Assembly (NCBI GenBank): GCA_031296755.1
Contig: JAUMMZ010000016.1
Span: forward strand, 14,768 to 78,767
Origin: Collinsella sp.
GTDB lineage: Bacteria; Actinomycetota; Coriobacteriia; Coriobacteriales; Coriobacteriaceae
Direction of reading: 5' to 3'
Length of the DNA: 64,000 nt
Under the pieces are notes generated by a model. It saw only the letters and a list, made by a program, of their open reading frames with translations, made no database searches and was not told the DNA's origin. The translations under genes were made by a program, and so were the position numbers. Positions 47,056 to 56,188 of this stretch are shown here, one piece after another (the stretch's first letter is position 1; every line of letters starts with the position of its first letter).

Positions 47056-47952
47056 CTATGCGTCCGCGTGAACGAGCAGGCAGCGGAGCGTACCGGAGCA
47101 ACCTTCGTAGGGGCGTTTGCCGGCGCCGTAGCCGACGGCTTCGATGCGGTAGCGTGAGGGCAGTTGGTCGGACGTGCGCAGCGCGGTGACGATGGCGGCG
47201 CCCGTCGGCGTCACGAGCTCGCCGGCGACCGGTGCAGGCGTGAGGGCGATATTGCCCGCCTGGCACAGGTTGACGACAGCGGGGACGGGAATGGGCATGA
47301 GGCCGTGGGCACAGTGGATGGTGCCGTGACCCTCGGAGAGCGACTCGACCACGATGTCCTCAATACCAAGGTCGTCGAGGCAGATGGCGACAGAGCAGAC
47401 GTCGACGATGGAGTCGACGGCGCCCACCTCGTGAAACAGGACGGTGTCGGGCGTTTTGCCGTGAGCCTTGGCCTCGGCAGCGGCGAGTGCGGAAAAAATG
47501 GCGAGGGCACGACGCTTGGCACCATCGCTTAGCCGTGAGCCATCGATGATGGCGGTGACATCCGCCAAAGAACGGTGGTGATGGTGGTGGGCGTGATGGT
47601 GACCCTCATGGTCATGATCGTGGCAGTGCTCGTGTTCGTGCTCATCATGGTCATGATGGTGGTGCTCATGCTCGTGCGTGTGCTCGGCAGCTGCTTCGTT
47701 GCCGTAGAGCCAGGCCATATCGTGATCATGGTTCTCGAGCTCCTCTGCCAGCTGAACGTCAAAGTCGCAGGCGTCGATGCCATGCTTGTTTACGCGTGTA
47801 ACGGCAATCTCAAAGCCGTCGACCGGCAGCGTGGCGAGCTGTTCGCGCAGGTGTTCCTCGCTGGCGCCCAGGTCGAGCAGGGCCGCGACGGTCATATCGC
47901 CGCTGATGCCCGAGGTGCCGTCGATGATAAGCGTATGCTGATGGTTGGACAT
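47056..47952 (-). CDS. larC: Nickel-pincer cofactor biosynthesis protein LarC, N-terminal (LarC1) form
   Basis: 298 residues on the minus strand. LarC inserts nickel into the pincer nucleotide precursor using CTP. The start LIIDGTSGISGDMTVAALLD and the central FHEVGAVDSIVDV, LMPIPVPAVV and LVTPTGAAIVTAL are typical. A histidine-rich stretch (coded about 47570-47700; HEHEHHHHDHDEHEHEH is part) suits nickel binding or storage. The protein ends at GYGAGKRPYEGCSGTLRCLL; full LarC proteins continue for about 120-150 residues (LarC2). In L. plantarum LarC2 is reached by programmed frameshifting, but here the next bases are already the tetR gene. The gene lies 10 bases after larB and belongs to the same operon. 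Confidence 0.9.
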   Translation of the reverse strand: MSNHQHTLIIDGTSGISGDMTVAALLDLGASEEHLREQLATLPVDGFEIAVTRVNKHGIDACDFDVQLAEELENHDHDMAWLYGNEAAAEHTHEHEHHHHDHDEHEHEHCHDHDHEGHHHAHHHHHRSLADVTAIIDGSRLSDGAKRRALAIFSALAAAEAKAHGKTPDTVLFHEVGAVDSIVDVCSVAICLDDLGIEDIVVESLSEGHGTIHCAHGLMPIPVPAVVNLCQAGNIALTPAPVAGELVTPTGAAIVTALRTSDQLPSRYRIEAVGYGAGKRPYEGCSGTLRCLLVHADA

Positions 47953-47962
47953 GGAATGCTCC

Positions 47963-48745
47963 TTAACGGGCGCGAGGTGTGCCTGCGCTCAGATGATTGA
48001 TAAGACTTGCCTGGTAGGCAGCACCAAAGCCGTTGTCGATATTGACGACCGAAACGCCGCTGGCGCAGGAGTTGAGCATGGCGAGCAGCGCGGCTACGCC
48101 ACCAAAGCTCGCGCCGTAACCCACGCTGGTGGGAACGGCGATGACCGGACAGCTCACCAGGCCGCCGACAACGCTCGCCAGTGCGCCCTCCATGCCGGCA
48201 ATGGCGATGACCACCTGTGCCTGGGCAAGCTCCTCGGCATGCGCGAGCAGACGGTGCAGGCCGGCGACACCCACGTCGTAGAGGCGGTCGACCTCGTTGC
48301 CATAGAACTCGGCCGTCAATGCGGCTTCCTCGGCGACGGGCAGGTCGCTCGTGCCGGCGCAGGCGACGACGATGCGTCCGTTGCCGGTAGGGGAGGGCTT
48401 GCCTCCCACGAGGGCGAGCTGTGCGTCCGGGACATATCCCAGGTCGATGCCGTTGTCGAGGAGCCCAGCGGTGCGCGCGGCTTTTTCGCTGTCCAGGCGC
48501 GTGACCAGGATGCGCTCCTGACCGGCATCGAGTAATGCTTTGATAATGGCGGCAATCTGCTCGGCGGTTTTACCGGCACCGTAGACAACCTCGCCGGCTC
48601 CCTGGCGCACCCCGCGCGAAAGATCGAGCTGCGCAAAACCCAGATCGGCGGTTGGCGCCGTCTGGATGCGCGTGAGGGCGACTGCCGGGGCGACTGCTCC
48701 GCCGGCAACATCGCTCAGCAACTGCTCAAGATCTCGCTTATCCAT
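47963..48745 (-). CDS. larB: Nickel-pincer cofactor biosynthesis protein LarB
   Basis: 260 residues, with ATG at 48745. LarB carboxylates and hydrolyses nicotinic acid adenine dinucleotide, the first step to the pincer cofactor. Motifs: LDLSRGVRQGAGEVVYGAGK in the N-terminal domain, then the PurE-like domain with AGTSDLPVAEEAALTAEFYG, DVGVAGLHRLL, AIAGMEGALASVVGGLV, AVPTSVGYGASFGG and NIDNGFGAAY. First gene of the minus-strand larB-larC-tetR operon. larE, the sulfur-transferase gene needed for the cofactor, is not in this window. Confidence 0.95.
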   Translation of the reverse strand: MDKRDLEQLLSDVAGGAVAPAVALTRIQTAPTADLGFAQLDLSRGVRQGAGEVVYGAGKTAEQIAAIIKALLDAGQERILVTRLDSEKAARTAGLLDNGIDLGYVPDAQLALVGGKPSPTGNGRIVVACAGTSDLPVAEEAALTAEFYGNEVDRLYDVGVAGLHRLLAHAEELAQAQVVIAIAGMEGALASVVGGLVSCPVIAVPTSVGYGASFGGVAALLAMLNSCASGVSVVNIDNGFGAAYQASLINHLSAGTPRAR

Positions 48746-48859
48746 ATATGTTCCCTTCGACGGCGCAAAGTCTAGCACTCAAAGGGTATGTTTCCGAACA
48801 CTAAGACAAAATTGTTCGGAAACTATAGGACAGACTAATTCAATTGTTAGACGGATCGG

Positions 48860-49495
48860 CTAGTCGCGCAGGATGATGTCCATGGCGAGCATCAGGTTGC
48901 GCTCGTCGATGGCAAACGGGGCGGCTTCGCGCGTCTTGGGCTTGGCGCAAAACGCGATGCCCGTGCCCGCGGCCTGAATCATGGGGATGTCGTTGGCGCC
49001 GTCGCCGATCGCGACGGTATGAGCCATATCGACACCGCACTCAACCGCCCAGTCCAGCAGCTGGATGAGCTTGGACTCTTTGGTCACGATGTCTGCCGCC
49101 AGCTTACCGGTGAGCTGGCCGCCCACGACCTCCAGGCGGTTAGCGAGGCAAAAGTCGATGCCCGCGGCGGCCACGATCTTATCGGCGACCTCGTGAAAGC
49201 CGCCGCTTACCACGCCGACCTTCCAGCCCTTGCTGTGCGCCGAGCGCACAAGCTCCAGCGCGCCGGGGGTAAACGTCACGCGCTCAAAGGTGCGCTCGAA
49301 CACACTCTCGTCCAAGCCGGCAAGCAGCCCCACGCGCTCCTCGAGCGCCTGCTTAAAGTCCAGTTCGCCGCGCATGGCGCGCTCAGTGATCTTCGCCACT
49401 TGCTCGCCTACGCCGGCCTCCTCGCCCAACAGGTCGATGACCTCCTGGTTGATGAGCGTGGAGTCGATATCCATAACAATGAGCCGTGCAGTCAT
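48860..49495 (-). CDS. serB: Phosphoserine phosphatase
   Basis: 211 residues, with ATG at 49495 behind GGAAAGG. A HAD-superfamily phosphatase that hydrolyses L-phosphoserine, the last step of serine synthesis. Motif I is VMDIDSTLINQEVIDLL, motif II VVSGGFHEVADKI, the Lys region KLIQLL and motif III AIGDGANDIPMIQAAG. It is the short SerB form without an N-terminal ACT domain. It stands alone on the minus strand, transcribed towards larB; the gap 48746-48859 is AT-richer and probably holds the larB promoter. Confidence 0.94.
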   Translation of the reverse strand: MTARLIVMDIDSTLINQEVIDLLGEEAGVGEQVAKITERAMRGELDFKQALEERVGLLAGLDESVFERTFERVTFTPGALELVRSAHSKGWKVGVVSGGFHEVADKIVAAAGIDFCLANRLEVVGGQLTGKLAADIVTKESKLIQLLDWAVECGVDMAHTVAIGDGANDIPMIQAAGTGIAFCAKPKTREAAPFAIDERNLMLAMDIILRD

Positions 49496-49751
49496 GACGG
49501 GCCTTTCCAAGTGCTGTTTTATTGGGGCATATTGTCGCACGTGACGCGTGCAGACGGGTGCCGCGACGCATCAATTGTTTCGTCTCCGTCAAGTCTTTGG
49601 GCAGGAGCCACTTTTCCGCGGCACATCGACACAGGTGCGATAAGATAGAACGCCATGTCTGGCTGCGCGGTTTACGCAGGCTGGGCAAATCTGTACGACG
49701 CCGCCCGGAACGACACGGGGCGGCACAGATCCATAAAGGAGGATCACTGGT

Positions 49752-51539
49752 ATGAGCCAGACCCGTCCCATCGACGAGCATTCCATGCACACCCGTACCT
49801 GCGGCGAGCTTCGCCGCGAGAACGTGGGCGAAGAGGTCACCCTCACCGGTTGGGTGAGCCGTCGCCGCGATCACGGCGGCCTTATTTTCTGCGACCTTCG
49901 CGATCGCGAGGGCATCACGCAGCTCACCTTCGACCCCGAGCACTCCGACGGCGATGCCTTTAAGATCGCCGAGACCATGCGTCCCGAGTGGCCCATCAAG
50001 ATCCACGGCGTCGTGCGCGCCCGTGGCGAGGAGACCACCAACACCAAGCTCGCGACCGGCGAGATCGAGGTCCTGACCGACCACGCCGAGGTGCTCAACA
50101 CGTCCGTCACCCCGCCGTTCCAGATCGAGGACGGCATCGAGACGAGCGAGGACACCCGCCTGCGCTATCGCTATCTGGACCTCCGTCGTCCCGAGATGAT
50201 GGCCAACCTCAAGCTGCGCTCCGACTTTACCTTTGCCATTCGCGAGGCGCTGCACAACCGTGAGTTCATGGAGGTCGAGACGCCCTCCCTGTTCAAGTCC
50301 ACGCCCGAGGGCGCTCGCGACTTCATCGTTCCCAGCCGTATTCAGCCGGGTAACTTCTACGCCCTGCCGCAGTCCCCGCAGCTCCTGAAGCAGCTGCTCA
50401 TGGTCGGTGGCGTCGAGCGCTACTACCAGGTTGCCAAGTGCTTCCGCGACGAGGACCTGCGTGCCGACCGTCAGCCCGAGTTCACCCAGGTCGATATCGA
50501 GATGTCCTTCGTGGACCAGAACGATGTCATGAGCGCGCTCGAGGAGGTTCTTGCCGATGCTTTCGGCCGCATGGGTGTCGAGATGCCCACGCCGCTGCGT
50601 CGCATGAACTACTGGGATGCCATGGACACCTATGGCTCCGATAAGCCCGATACCCGCTATGGCATGCACCTGGTCGACCTGACCGACATCTTTGCCAACT
50701 CCAAGTTCAAGGTCTTTGCGACTGCCGCAAACGAGGAGGGCTCTGTCGTCAAGGCCATCAACGCCAAGGGCGCCGGCGCCTGGGCACGTGCCAAGATCGA
50801 TAAGCTTGCCGGCGTGGCCTCCACGTTTGGCGCCAAGGGCCTGGCTTGGATCGCCTTCCGTGAGGACGGCTCCATCAACAGCCCCATCGTCAAGTTCTTC
50901 TCGGACGAGGAGATGGCGGCTCTGCGCGAGCGCATGGACGTCGAGCCCGGCGACCTTGTGATGTTCGCTGCCGGCCCGCGCCTGCTCTCCGACGAGATCC
51001 TGGGCGGCATGCGTTCCCACATGGCCAATGCGCTCGAGATCAAGCGCGAGGGTCACGACTTCCTGTGGGTCGTCAACTTCCCGCTGTTCCATTGGGACGA
51101 GGATCGCAAGGCCTATGCTGCCGAGCATCAGCCCTTTACCCTGCCGACCGAGACCGACATCGCCAAGATCGAGGCCGATCCGCTGGCAGCCGGTTCGTGC
51201 ACCTACGACTTTGTCATGGACGGCTTTGAGGCCGGCGGCGGCGGTATGCGTATCCACAACGCCGAGATGCAGATGTCCATGCTCAAGCTCCTGGGCTTTA
51301 CCGAGGAGCGCGCCGAGTCTCAGTTTGGCTTCCTCATGGAGGCCCTCAAGTTTGGTGCGCCCCCGATGGGCGGTTTCGCTCTGGGTCTGGACCGCGTGTG
51401 CATGCTGCTCACCGGTTCCGACTCCATCCGCGACGTCATGGCGTTCCCCAAGACGGCCAGTGGCTCCGACCTTATGTCGGGTGCTCCGAGTGCCGTTTCC
51501 GGCGCCCAGCTCAAGGACGTCAGCCTGCGCCTGATGTAG
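49752..51539 (+). CDS. aspS: Aspartyl-tRNA synthetase, probably non-discriminating
   Basis: 595 residues of the bacterial type, with the large GAD insertion domain (about residues 290-420). ATG 49752 follows AAAGGAGG. Anticodon-binding OB fold at the N-terminus (VTLTGWVSRRRDHGGLIF). Motif 2 includes YYQVAKCFRDEDLRADRQPE, and motif 3 GFALGLDRVCMLLTGSDSIR. The His-Gly of RRRDHGG is the state reported for bacterial AspRS enzymes that also charge tRNA-Asn, which would require GatCAB to make Asn-tRNA. That specificity is inferred. It is monocistronic with a strong terminator. Confidence 0.96.
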   Translation: MSQTRPIDEHSMHTRTCGELRRENVGEEVTLTGWVSRRRDHGGLIFCDLRDREGITQLTFDPEHSDGDAFKIAETMRPEWPIKIHGVVRARGEETTNTKLATGEIEVLTDHAEVLNTSVTPPFQIEDGIETSEDTRLRYRYLDLRRPEMMANLKLRSDFTFAIREALHNREFMEVETPSLFKSTPEGARDFIVPSRIQPGNFYALPQSPQLLKQLLMVGGVERYYQVAKCFRDEDLRADRQPEFTQVDIEMSFVDQNDVMSALEEVLADAFGRMGVEMPTPLRRMNYWDAMDTYGSDKPDTRYGMHLVDLTDIFANSKFKVFATAANEEGSVVKAINAKGAGAWARAKIDKLAGVASTFGAKGLAWIAFREDGSINSPIVKFFSDEEMAALRERMDVEPGDLVMFAAGPRLLSDEILGGMRSHMANALEIKREGHDFLWVVNFPLFHWDEDRKAYAAEHQPFTLPTETDIAKIEADPLAAGSCTYDFVMDGFEAGGGGMRIHNAEMQMSMLKLLGFTEERAESQFGFLMEALKFGAPPMGGFALGLDRVCMLLTGSDSIRDVMAFPKTASGSDLMSGAPSAVSGAQLKDVSLRLM

Positions 51540-51563
51540 GCAAGCGGCTACATATTGCCCGTA

Positions 51564-51597
51564 ACGAGGGAAGGACGCGTGCCTTCCCTCGTTTTTT
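51564..51597 (+). terminator. Terminator after aspS
   Basis: 11-bp stem ACGAGGGAAGG (51564-51574) / CCTTCCCTCGT (51582-51592), then TTTTTA. Confidence 0.9.
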
Positions 51598-51670
51598 ATG
51601 CGCCGAGGTTGAGAGGGCTTGGGATGACCGGGCGTCGCGGAAAGCGCGACCCAGAATTCGGCAAAATAAT

Positions 51671-51776
51671 GGGGCACAGTTTCCGGTTGAGCTGTCTAAC
51701 GGAAACTGTGCCCCAGAATGAGCACTCAAAACGGGGCAGGCTTTCCGTAACAACTGTCTGGCGGAAAGCCTGCCCC
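51671..51776. repeat. Tandem hairpins with conserved loops between aspS and the LacI gene
   Basis: Two perfect 15-bp stems, each with a 14-base loop: 51671-51685/51700-51714 and 51733-51747/51762-51776. The stems differ (GGGGCACAGTTTCCG versus GGGGCAGGCTTTCCG), while both loops end with CTGTCT plus two purines. On the minus strand each hairpin is followed by a T-rich stretch, so they can terminate the convergent LacI-type gene. Confidence 0.8.
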
Positions 51777-51782
51777 AATTTC

Positions 51783-52799
51783 TTATAGCGAGTCTCTCTG
51801 GATCAGCTGCATGTGCATCACGGAGGTGGTGGGCTCGGCACCCTTGATCATGTCGAGCGCAATGTTGGCGGCCATGTGGCCTTCTTCGCGCAGGGGCTGG
51901 CGGACGGTCGTGAGCGCGGGGACGCAGCGCGTCGCAATCTCGTGATCGTCGAAGCCGACGACAGAAATGTCCGCCGGAACGGATAGGCCTGCCTCGTTGA
52001 GTGCGGTGATGACGCCAGCCGCGATACGGTCCGATCCGCAGAGCACGCCATCGAAAGCAATCTCGCGCGCGAGGATCTGGTGCATGGCCTGATAGCCGTC
52101 TCCGTTGTTCCAGCCGGTATAGATAACGTTTGCGTCTGGGAGGTCTTCGCCCAAGACGGCGCGGTAGCCGCGCAGGCGGTCGACAACGGCGGGGTTGTCT
52201 TGCGGTCCCAACACGGCGACGATATCTTTACGCCCTCGCTCCTTCATAGCGAGCGCTGCAAAGCGTCCGCCCTCTTCGTCGTCAGAGTAGACCGTCGAGA
52301 ACACATCGCGATAGGGGTGGCCCTCGAGCTGGCCGCACAACACGGTGGGTACGCCCAGCTCGCACAGTACCTCGAGCAGCTCGCTGCCCTTGTAGGGGGA
52401 GACGTCGATCACGGCGTCGAACGAGCGGCGCTCAAAGTGCTCGCGTGCGCGGTTGCGCTCATGCGTAGAAGACGCCTGCAAGATAACGGGCAGATAGGAC
52501 GACTCCGACAGTTCCTCGGTAATGCCGCTCAAAAACTCGCTATAGGTGGGGTCGCTGAAGAGTTCACTCAGGGGCTCGGTCACGAGCACGGCGATGATTT
52601 CCGTGCGCCCGACAGCGAGCGCTCGGCCACGAGCGTTGGGGACAAAATTGACTTCCTTGGCCGCCGCGCGGACGCGCTTTTTGGTTTCCTCGCTAATGCG
52701 GGGCGAATCGTTGAGAGCGCGCGATGCCGTGGAGCGCGACACGCCGGCAGCTGCGGCAACCTCGGCAAGCGTAGGTGCGGTGCGAACTGGTTGGGTCAT
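51783..52799 (-). CDS. LacI family regulator, probable repressor of the ebg operon
   Basis: 338 residues on the minus strand. The N-terminal HTH and hinge helix are typical: TLAEVAAAAGVSRSTASRAL, then KKRVRAAAKEVNFVPNARGR. The periplasmic-binding-like sugar domain (residues about 65-338) has IIAVLVTEPLSELFSDP, VLGPQDNPAVVDRLRGY, FDGVLCGSDRIAAGVI and VVGFDDHEIATRC. It is divergent from ebgAC, and the shared region holds three copies of a palindrome with the central CG typical of LacI operators. It is an EbgR-like local repressor by context; the inducer is presumably a beta-galactoside. Confidence 0.9.
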   Translation of the reverse strand: MTQPVRTAPTLAEVAAAAGVSRSTASRALNDSPRISEETKKRVRAAAKEVNFVPNARGRALAVGRTEIIAVLVTEPLSELFSDPTYSEFLSGITEELSESSYLPVILQASSTHERNRAREHFERRSFDAVIDVSPYKGSELLEVLCELGVPTVLCGQLEGHPYRDVFSTVYSDDEEGGRFAALAMKERGRKDIVAVLGPQDNPAVVDRLRGYRAVLGEDLPDANVIYTGWNNGDGYQAMHQILAREIAFDGVLCGSDRIAAGVITALNEAGLSVPADISVVGFDDHEIATRCVPALTTVRQPLREEGHMAANIALDMIKGAEPTTSVMHMQLIQRDSL

Positions 52800-53041
52800 G
52801 GCGTCTCCTGGAAAATGCGGTCGATGTTGTCACTGATACGGGCTGGTGCGGATACAGCTTACTATAGTGCGTCTGAACAGCGTTCATGATATCCGGTGAC
52901 CGGCGTCGTTTTGCAACCAAGCCGCAATCGAATACACCTCGTATGGGGGGAGATATCTGCGGGCGTGGCGGTTGCCTACGAGCTTAAGAACGATGTCTTG
53001 TGCTGTGTTTCGATACTCAGGGTGACATAAGTGTCGCGGTT

Positions 53042-53145
53042 GTACAACCGGTTGCACCGTTAACCCGGTCAAATCGACCGTTCAGCGGACAACCGGTTGC
53101 ACAGTTTTTTGCATCGCCCGTAAGATAAGGACAACCGGTTGCACA
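53042..53145. promoter_or_regulatory. Three phased LacI-type operators and ebgA promoter
   Basis: CAACCGGTTG occurs at 53045-53054, 53090-53099 and 53132-53141, each extended to ACAACCGGTTGCAC. Centres are 45 and 42 bp apart, about four helical turns. TTGCAC (53097-53102) overlaps operator 2 as -35, and TAAGAT (53121-53126) serves as -10 with an 18-bp spacer, so operator 3 covers the likely start site. The rest of the 377-base divergent gap (52800-53041) holds a short palindrome GAACAGCGTTC near 52875 and the regulator's own promoter region. Confidence 0.75.
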
Positions 53146-53176
53146 AGAATCACTACGATGACGAAGGAGCATCACC

Positions 53177-56100
53177 ATGGACGCCATTAACGATTGGGAA
53201 AACCAAGCGCTCACCCACAGGAACCGCCTGGCACCCCATGCGTACTTTATGGGTTACGAGACCGCCGATCTCGCTGCAACGTACAGCCGCGAGCTGTCGC
53301 GCGGGTTTGTCCAGCTGTCCGGCTCGTGGCAGTTCCGCCTCTTTGAGGGCCCCGCTGCCGTCTCCAACGAGGAGCTCTCCACGTACGAGCCCGAGTGGGA
53401 TCACGTGGAGGTTCCGCACCTGTGGCAGGTAGACGGCTATGGCAACCTTGCCTACACCGACGAGGGCTTCCCGTTCCCGGTGGATCAGCCGTTCGTTCCC
53501 TCTGACGATCCCACGGGCGTGTACCAGCGCATCGTCAACCTTCCCGCCGTGCCTGCCGGCGCTCGCGAGATCATTCGCTTTGACGGCATCGAGAGCTATG
53601 GCGAGCTGTACGTCAACGGTCAGTTTATCGGCATGACCAAGGGTTCGCGCCTGTCTGCCGAGTTCGACGTGACCGACGCGCTTGTCGAGGGCGACAACCT
53701 GTTTGCGGTCAAGGTTCTGCAGTACAGCGATGGCAGCTATATCGAGGACCAGGACATGTGGTGGGCATCGGGCATCTTCCGCGATGTGTACCTTATGCAA
53801 CGTCCCGCCGCGCACCTGGTCGATTTTAGGTTCCGCACGCACCGCGAGGGCGATGCCGCTCTGATCACGCTCGATACGGTTGCCGAGGGCGCTACCCGCG
53901 TTGTGTATACGCTCAGCGATGGCGAGAACGTGGTGGCTACGGGTGAGTGCGTCGACGGCCATGCTGAGTGCAGCGTGACCGATGCCCACTTCTGGAATCC
54001 CGAGGATCCCTTCCTCTATGACCTTACGTTTGAGGTCTACGACGGTGACCAGGTCAGCGAGTACGTCCCGCATCGCCAGGGTCTTGCCGAGGTGACGGTC
54101 GAGGGCAATCATATCTACCTCAACGGCACTTACTTTAAGATGCATGGCGTCAACCGCCACGATCACGACGATCACAAGGGCCGCGCCGTGGGCCTCGATC
54201 GCATGCGCCGCGACCTGGAGCTCATGAAGCAGCACAACATCAACGCGGTGCGCACGTCCCACTACGCCAACGACCCGCGCTTTTACGAGCTGTGTGATGA
54301 GTATGGCATCATGCTGGTCGCCGAGACCGATATGGAGAGCCACGGCTTCGAGAATATCGGCAATATCGCCCTGGTGACCGACGACCCGGCATGGGAGCCG
54401 GCCTACGTCGACCGCATTGAGCGCCTGGTGATGCAGGAGCGCAACCACGCCTGCATCATTATGTGGTCGATGGGCAACGAGAGCGGCTATGGCTGCAACA
54501 TCCGCGCGATGTACGCCAAGGCTCACGAGCTCGACGGTCGTCCGGTCCACTACGAGGAGGATCGCAACGCCGATACCGTCGACGTCATTTCCACGATGTA
54601 CTCCCGCGTGTCGCAGATGAACGACTTTGGCGAGCATCCGTTTCCCAAGCCGCGCATCAACTGCGAGTACGGCCACTCCATGGGTAATGGTCCCGGAGGC
54701 CTGTCCGAGTACCAGGAGGTCTTCGATCGCTGGGATTGCATCCAAGGTCAGTTTATTTGGGAATGGTGCGACCACGGCCTGGCTGCTGTGACCGAGGACG
54801 GCGTTGCCTACGACATGTATGGCGGCGACAACGGCGATTACCCCAACAACAGCAACTTCTGCATCGATGGCATGGTGTTCCCTTGGCAGCAGCCGAGCCC
54901 GGGCCTTACCGAGTACGGCCAGGTCATCTGCCCGGTCCGCATGGCTTATGACGCCGAGGCAGGCGAACTGACCGTCACCAACAAGCGTTGGTTCACCACT
55001 CTCGAGGATGTCTGCCTGTCGGCCGAGACCCTGGTGGACGGCGACGTGGTCAGCCGCAAGACGCTCATGCCCGGTGCGGTTGCCCCCGGCGAGTCCGTCC
55101 AGCTGCCACTGGTGATTCATGAGGCCGCGGTAGGCGAGACCCTACTGACTGTGCGCGCCTACACCATGGCCGCTCACGTCTGGTGCGAGCCGATGTTCCA
55201 GCTGGGCGCAAGCCAGTTTGCCATCGCAAACCATCCGGCGCCAGCCATCGCGGCTCCCACTCGTCCTGAGCTTACGGTCGAGGAGACCGAGCAGGAAATC
55301 CGCATTCGCTCCCTCAACGGCGAGCTGACCTTCAGCAAGGTAAACGGTACCGTGAGCGAGTGGAAGGCATCCGGCCGCGACGTCATGGCCTCCGGTCCCC
55401 AGGTTGGTTTTTGGCATCCGCTCGTCGATAACCACGCCCAGGAGTATGACTCACTGTGGAAGGACAACTTCATCGATGTGATGCAGACGTCTACCCGCAA
55501 GGTTTCTTGGAAGCAGGACGGCAATGCGGTCGTCGTTACCGTGAGCCAGCGTATCGCTCCTCCCGTCCGCGCGTTCGGCATGCGCGTCGAGCTTGTCTAC
55601 ACCGTGCTTCCGAGCGGACGCGTTGACCTCAAGGTTTCCGGCGAGCCCTACGGTGACTATTCGGACATCATCCCGCGCATCGGCATCTCCTTCGAGGTCC
55701 CCGGTTGCGATCGCGCCGTCGAGTGGTATGGCCACGGCCCGGGCGAGAACTATCCGGACTCGCTGCGCGCCAACCCGGTCGGTCATTACCGCACCACGGT
55801 CGACGATATGTTCACGCCCTACGTTATGCCTCAGGACTGCGCCAACCGCGAGGGTACCCGCTGGGTTGCCCTGCGCTCTAGCCACGGTGACGGTCTGGTC
55901 GTGACGCGTCCGAGCGACGCCGCTTCCAACCCGTTCTCGTTCTCGGCATGGCCCTATAGCTGCGAGGCCATCGATAACGCCAAGCACGTCTACGACCTTG
56001 TCAAGGGCGATACGGTCACGGTCAACATCAACGACCAACTGCTCGGCCTTGGCTCGAACTCTTGGGGTTCCGAGGTGCTCGATTCCTATCGCACCCGTTT

Positions 56101-56185
56101 TGAGAGCTTCAGCTTTGAGGTGTCCCTGCGACCGCTGACGTCTGCCGATCTGGCTCAGGCACTGGCACCCATTAAGGAGGCATAA
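53177..56185 (+). CDS. ebgA: Beta-galactosidase, GH2, EbgA-like
   Basis: 1002 residues, typical of the LacZ/EbgA group. ATG 53177 follows GAAGGAG. Domains: N-terminal jelly roll (SRGFVQLSGSWQFRLFEGP), two immunoglobulin-like domains around the TIM barrel, and a C-terminal beta-sandwich (bgal small chain). Acid/base Glu in MWSMGNESGYG, nucleophile Glu in NCEYGHSMGNGPGG, substrate contacts in VNRHDHDDHKG and FIWEWCDHGL. There is no signal peptide, so it acts on lactose or related disaccharides in the cytoplasm. An ebgC gene follows after 3 bases, so EbgA fits better than LacZ. Expression is probably controlled by the three operators upstream. Confidence 0.93.
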   Translation: MDAINDWENQALTHRNRLAPHAYFMGYETADLAATYSRELSRGFVQLSGSWQFRLFEGPAAVSNEELSTYEPEWDHVEVPHLWQVDGYGNLAYTDEGFPFPVDQPFVPSDDPTGVYQRIVNLPAVPAGAREIIRFDGIESYGELYVNGQFIGMTKGSRLSAEFDVTDALVEGDNLFAVKVLQYSDGSYIEDQDMWWASGIFRDVYLMQRPAAHLVDFRFRTHREGDAALITLDTVAEGATRVVYTLSDGENVVATGECVDGHAECSVTDAHFWNPEDPFLYDLTFEVYDGDQVSEYVPHRQGLAEVTVEGNHIYLNGTYFKMHGVNRHDHDDHKGRAVGLDRMRRDLELMKQHNINAVRTSHYANDPRFYELCDEYGIMLVAETDMESHGFENIGNIALVTDDPAWEPAYVDRIERLVMQERNHACIIMWSMGNESGYGCNIRAMYAKAHELDGRPVHYEEDRNADTVDVISTMYSRVSQMNDFGEHPFPKPRINCEYGHSMGNGPGGLSEYQEVFDRWDCIQGQFIWEWCDHGLAAVTEDGVAYDMYGGDNGDYPNNSNFCIDGMVFPWQQPSPGLTEYGQVICPVRMAYDAEAGELTVTNKRWFTTLEDVCLSAETLVDGDVVSRKTLMPGAVAPGESVQLPLVIHEAAVGETLLTVRAYTMAAHVWCEPMFQLGASQFAIANHPAPAIAAPTRPELTVEETEQEIRIRSLNGELTFSKVNGTVSEWKASGRDVMASGPQVGFWHPLVDNHAQEYDSLWKDNFIDVMQTSTRKVSWKQDGNAVVVTVSQRIAPPVRAFGMRVELVYTVLPSGRVDLKVSGEPYGDYSDIIPRIGISFEVPGCDRAVEWYGHGPGENYPDSLRANPVGHYRTTVDDMFTPYVMPQDCANREGTRWVALRSSHGDGLVVTRPSDAASNPFSFSAWPYSCEAIDNAKHVYDLVKGDTVTVNINDQLLGLGSNSWGSEVLDSYRTRFESFSFEVSLRPLTSADLAQALAPIKEA

Positions 56186-56188
56186 GTC

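Noticed and set aside
46514..47060. Frameshifted LarC2 continuing after larC
   Set aside because: All three frames after the larC stop were considered. The bases form a clear TetR-family gene that starts 3 bases later, and no LarC2-like sequence is visible.
44150..49495. larE in the lar region
   Set aside because: None of the genes has the PP-loop ATPase motif of LarE. The remaining minus-strand gene is serB.
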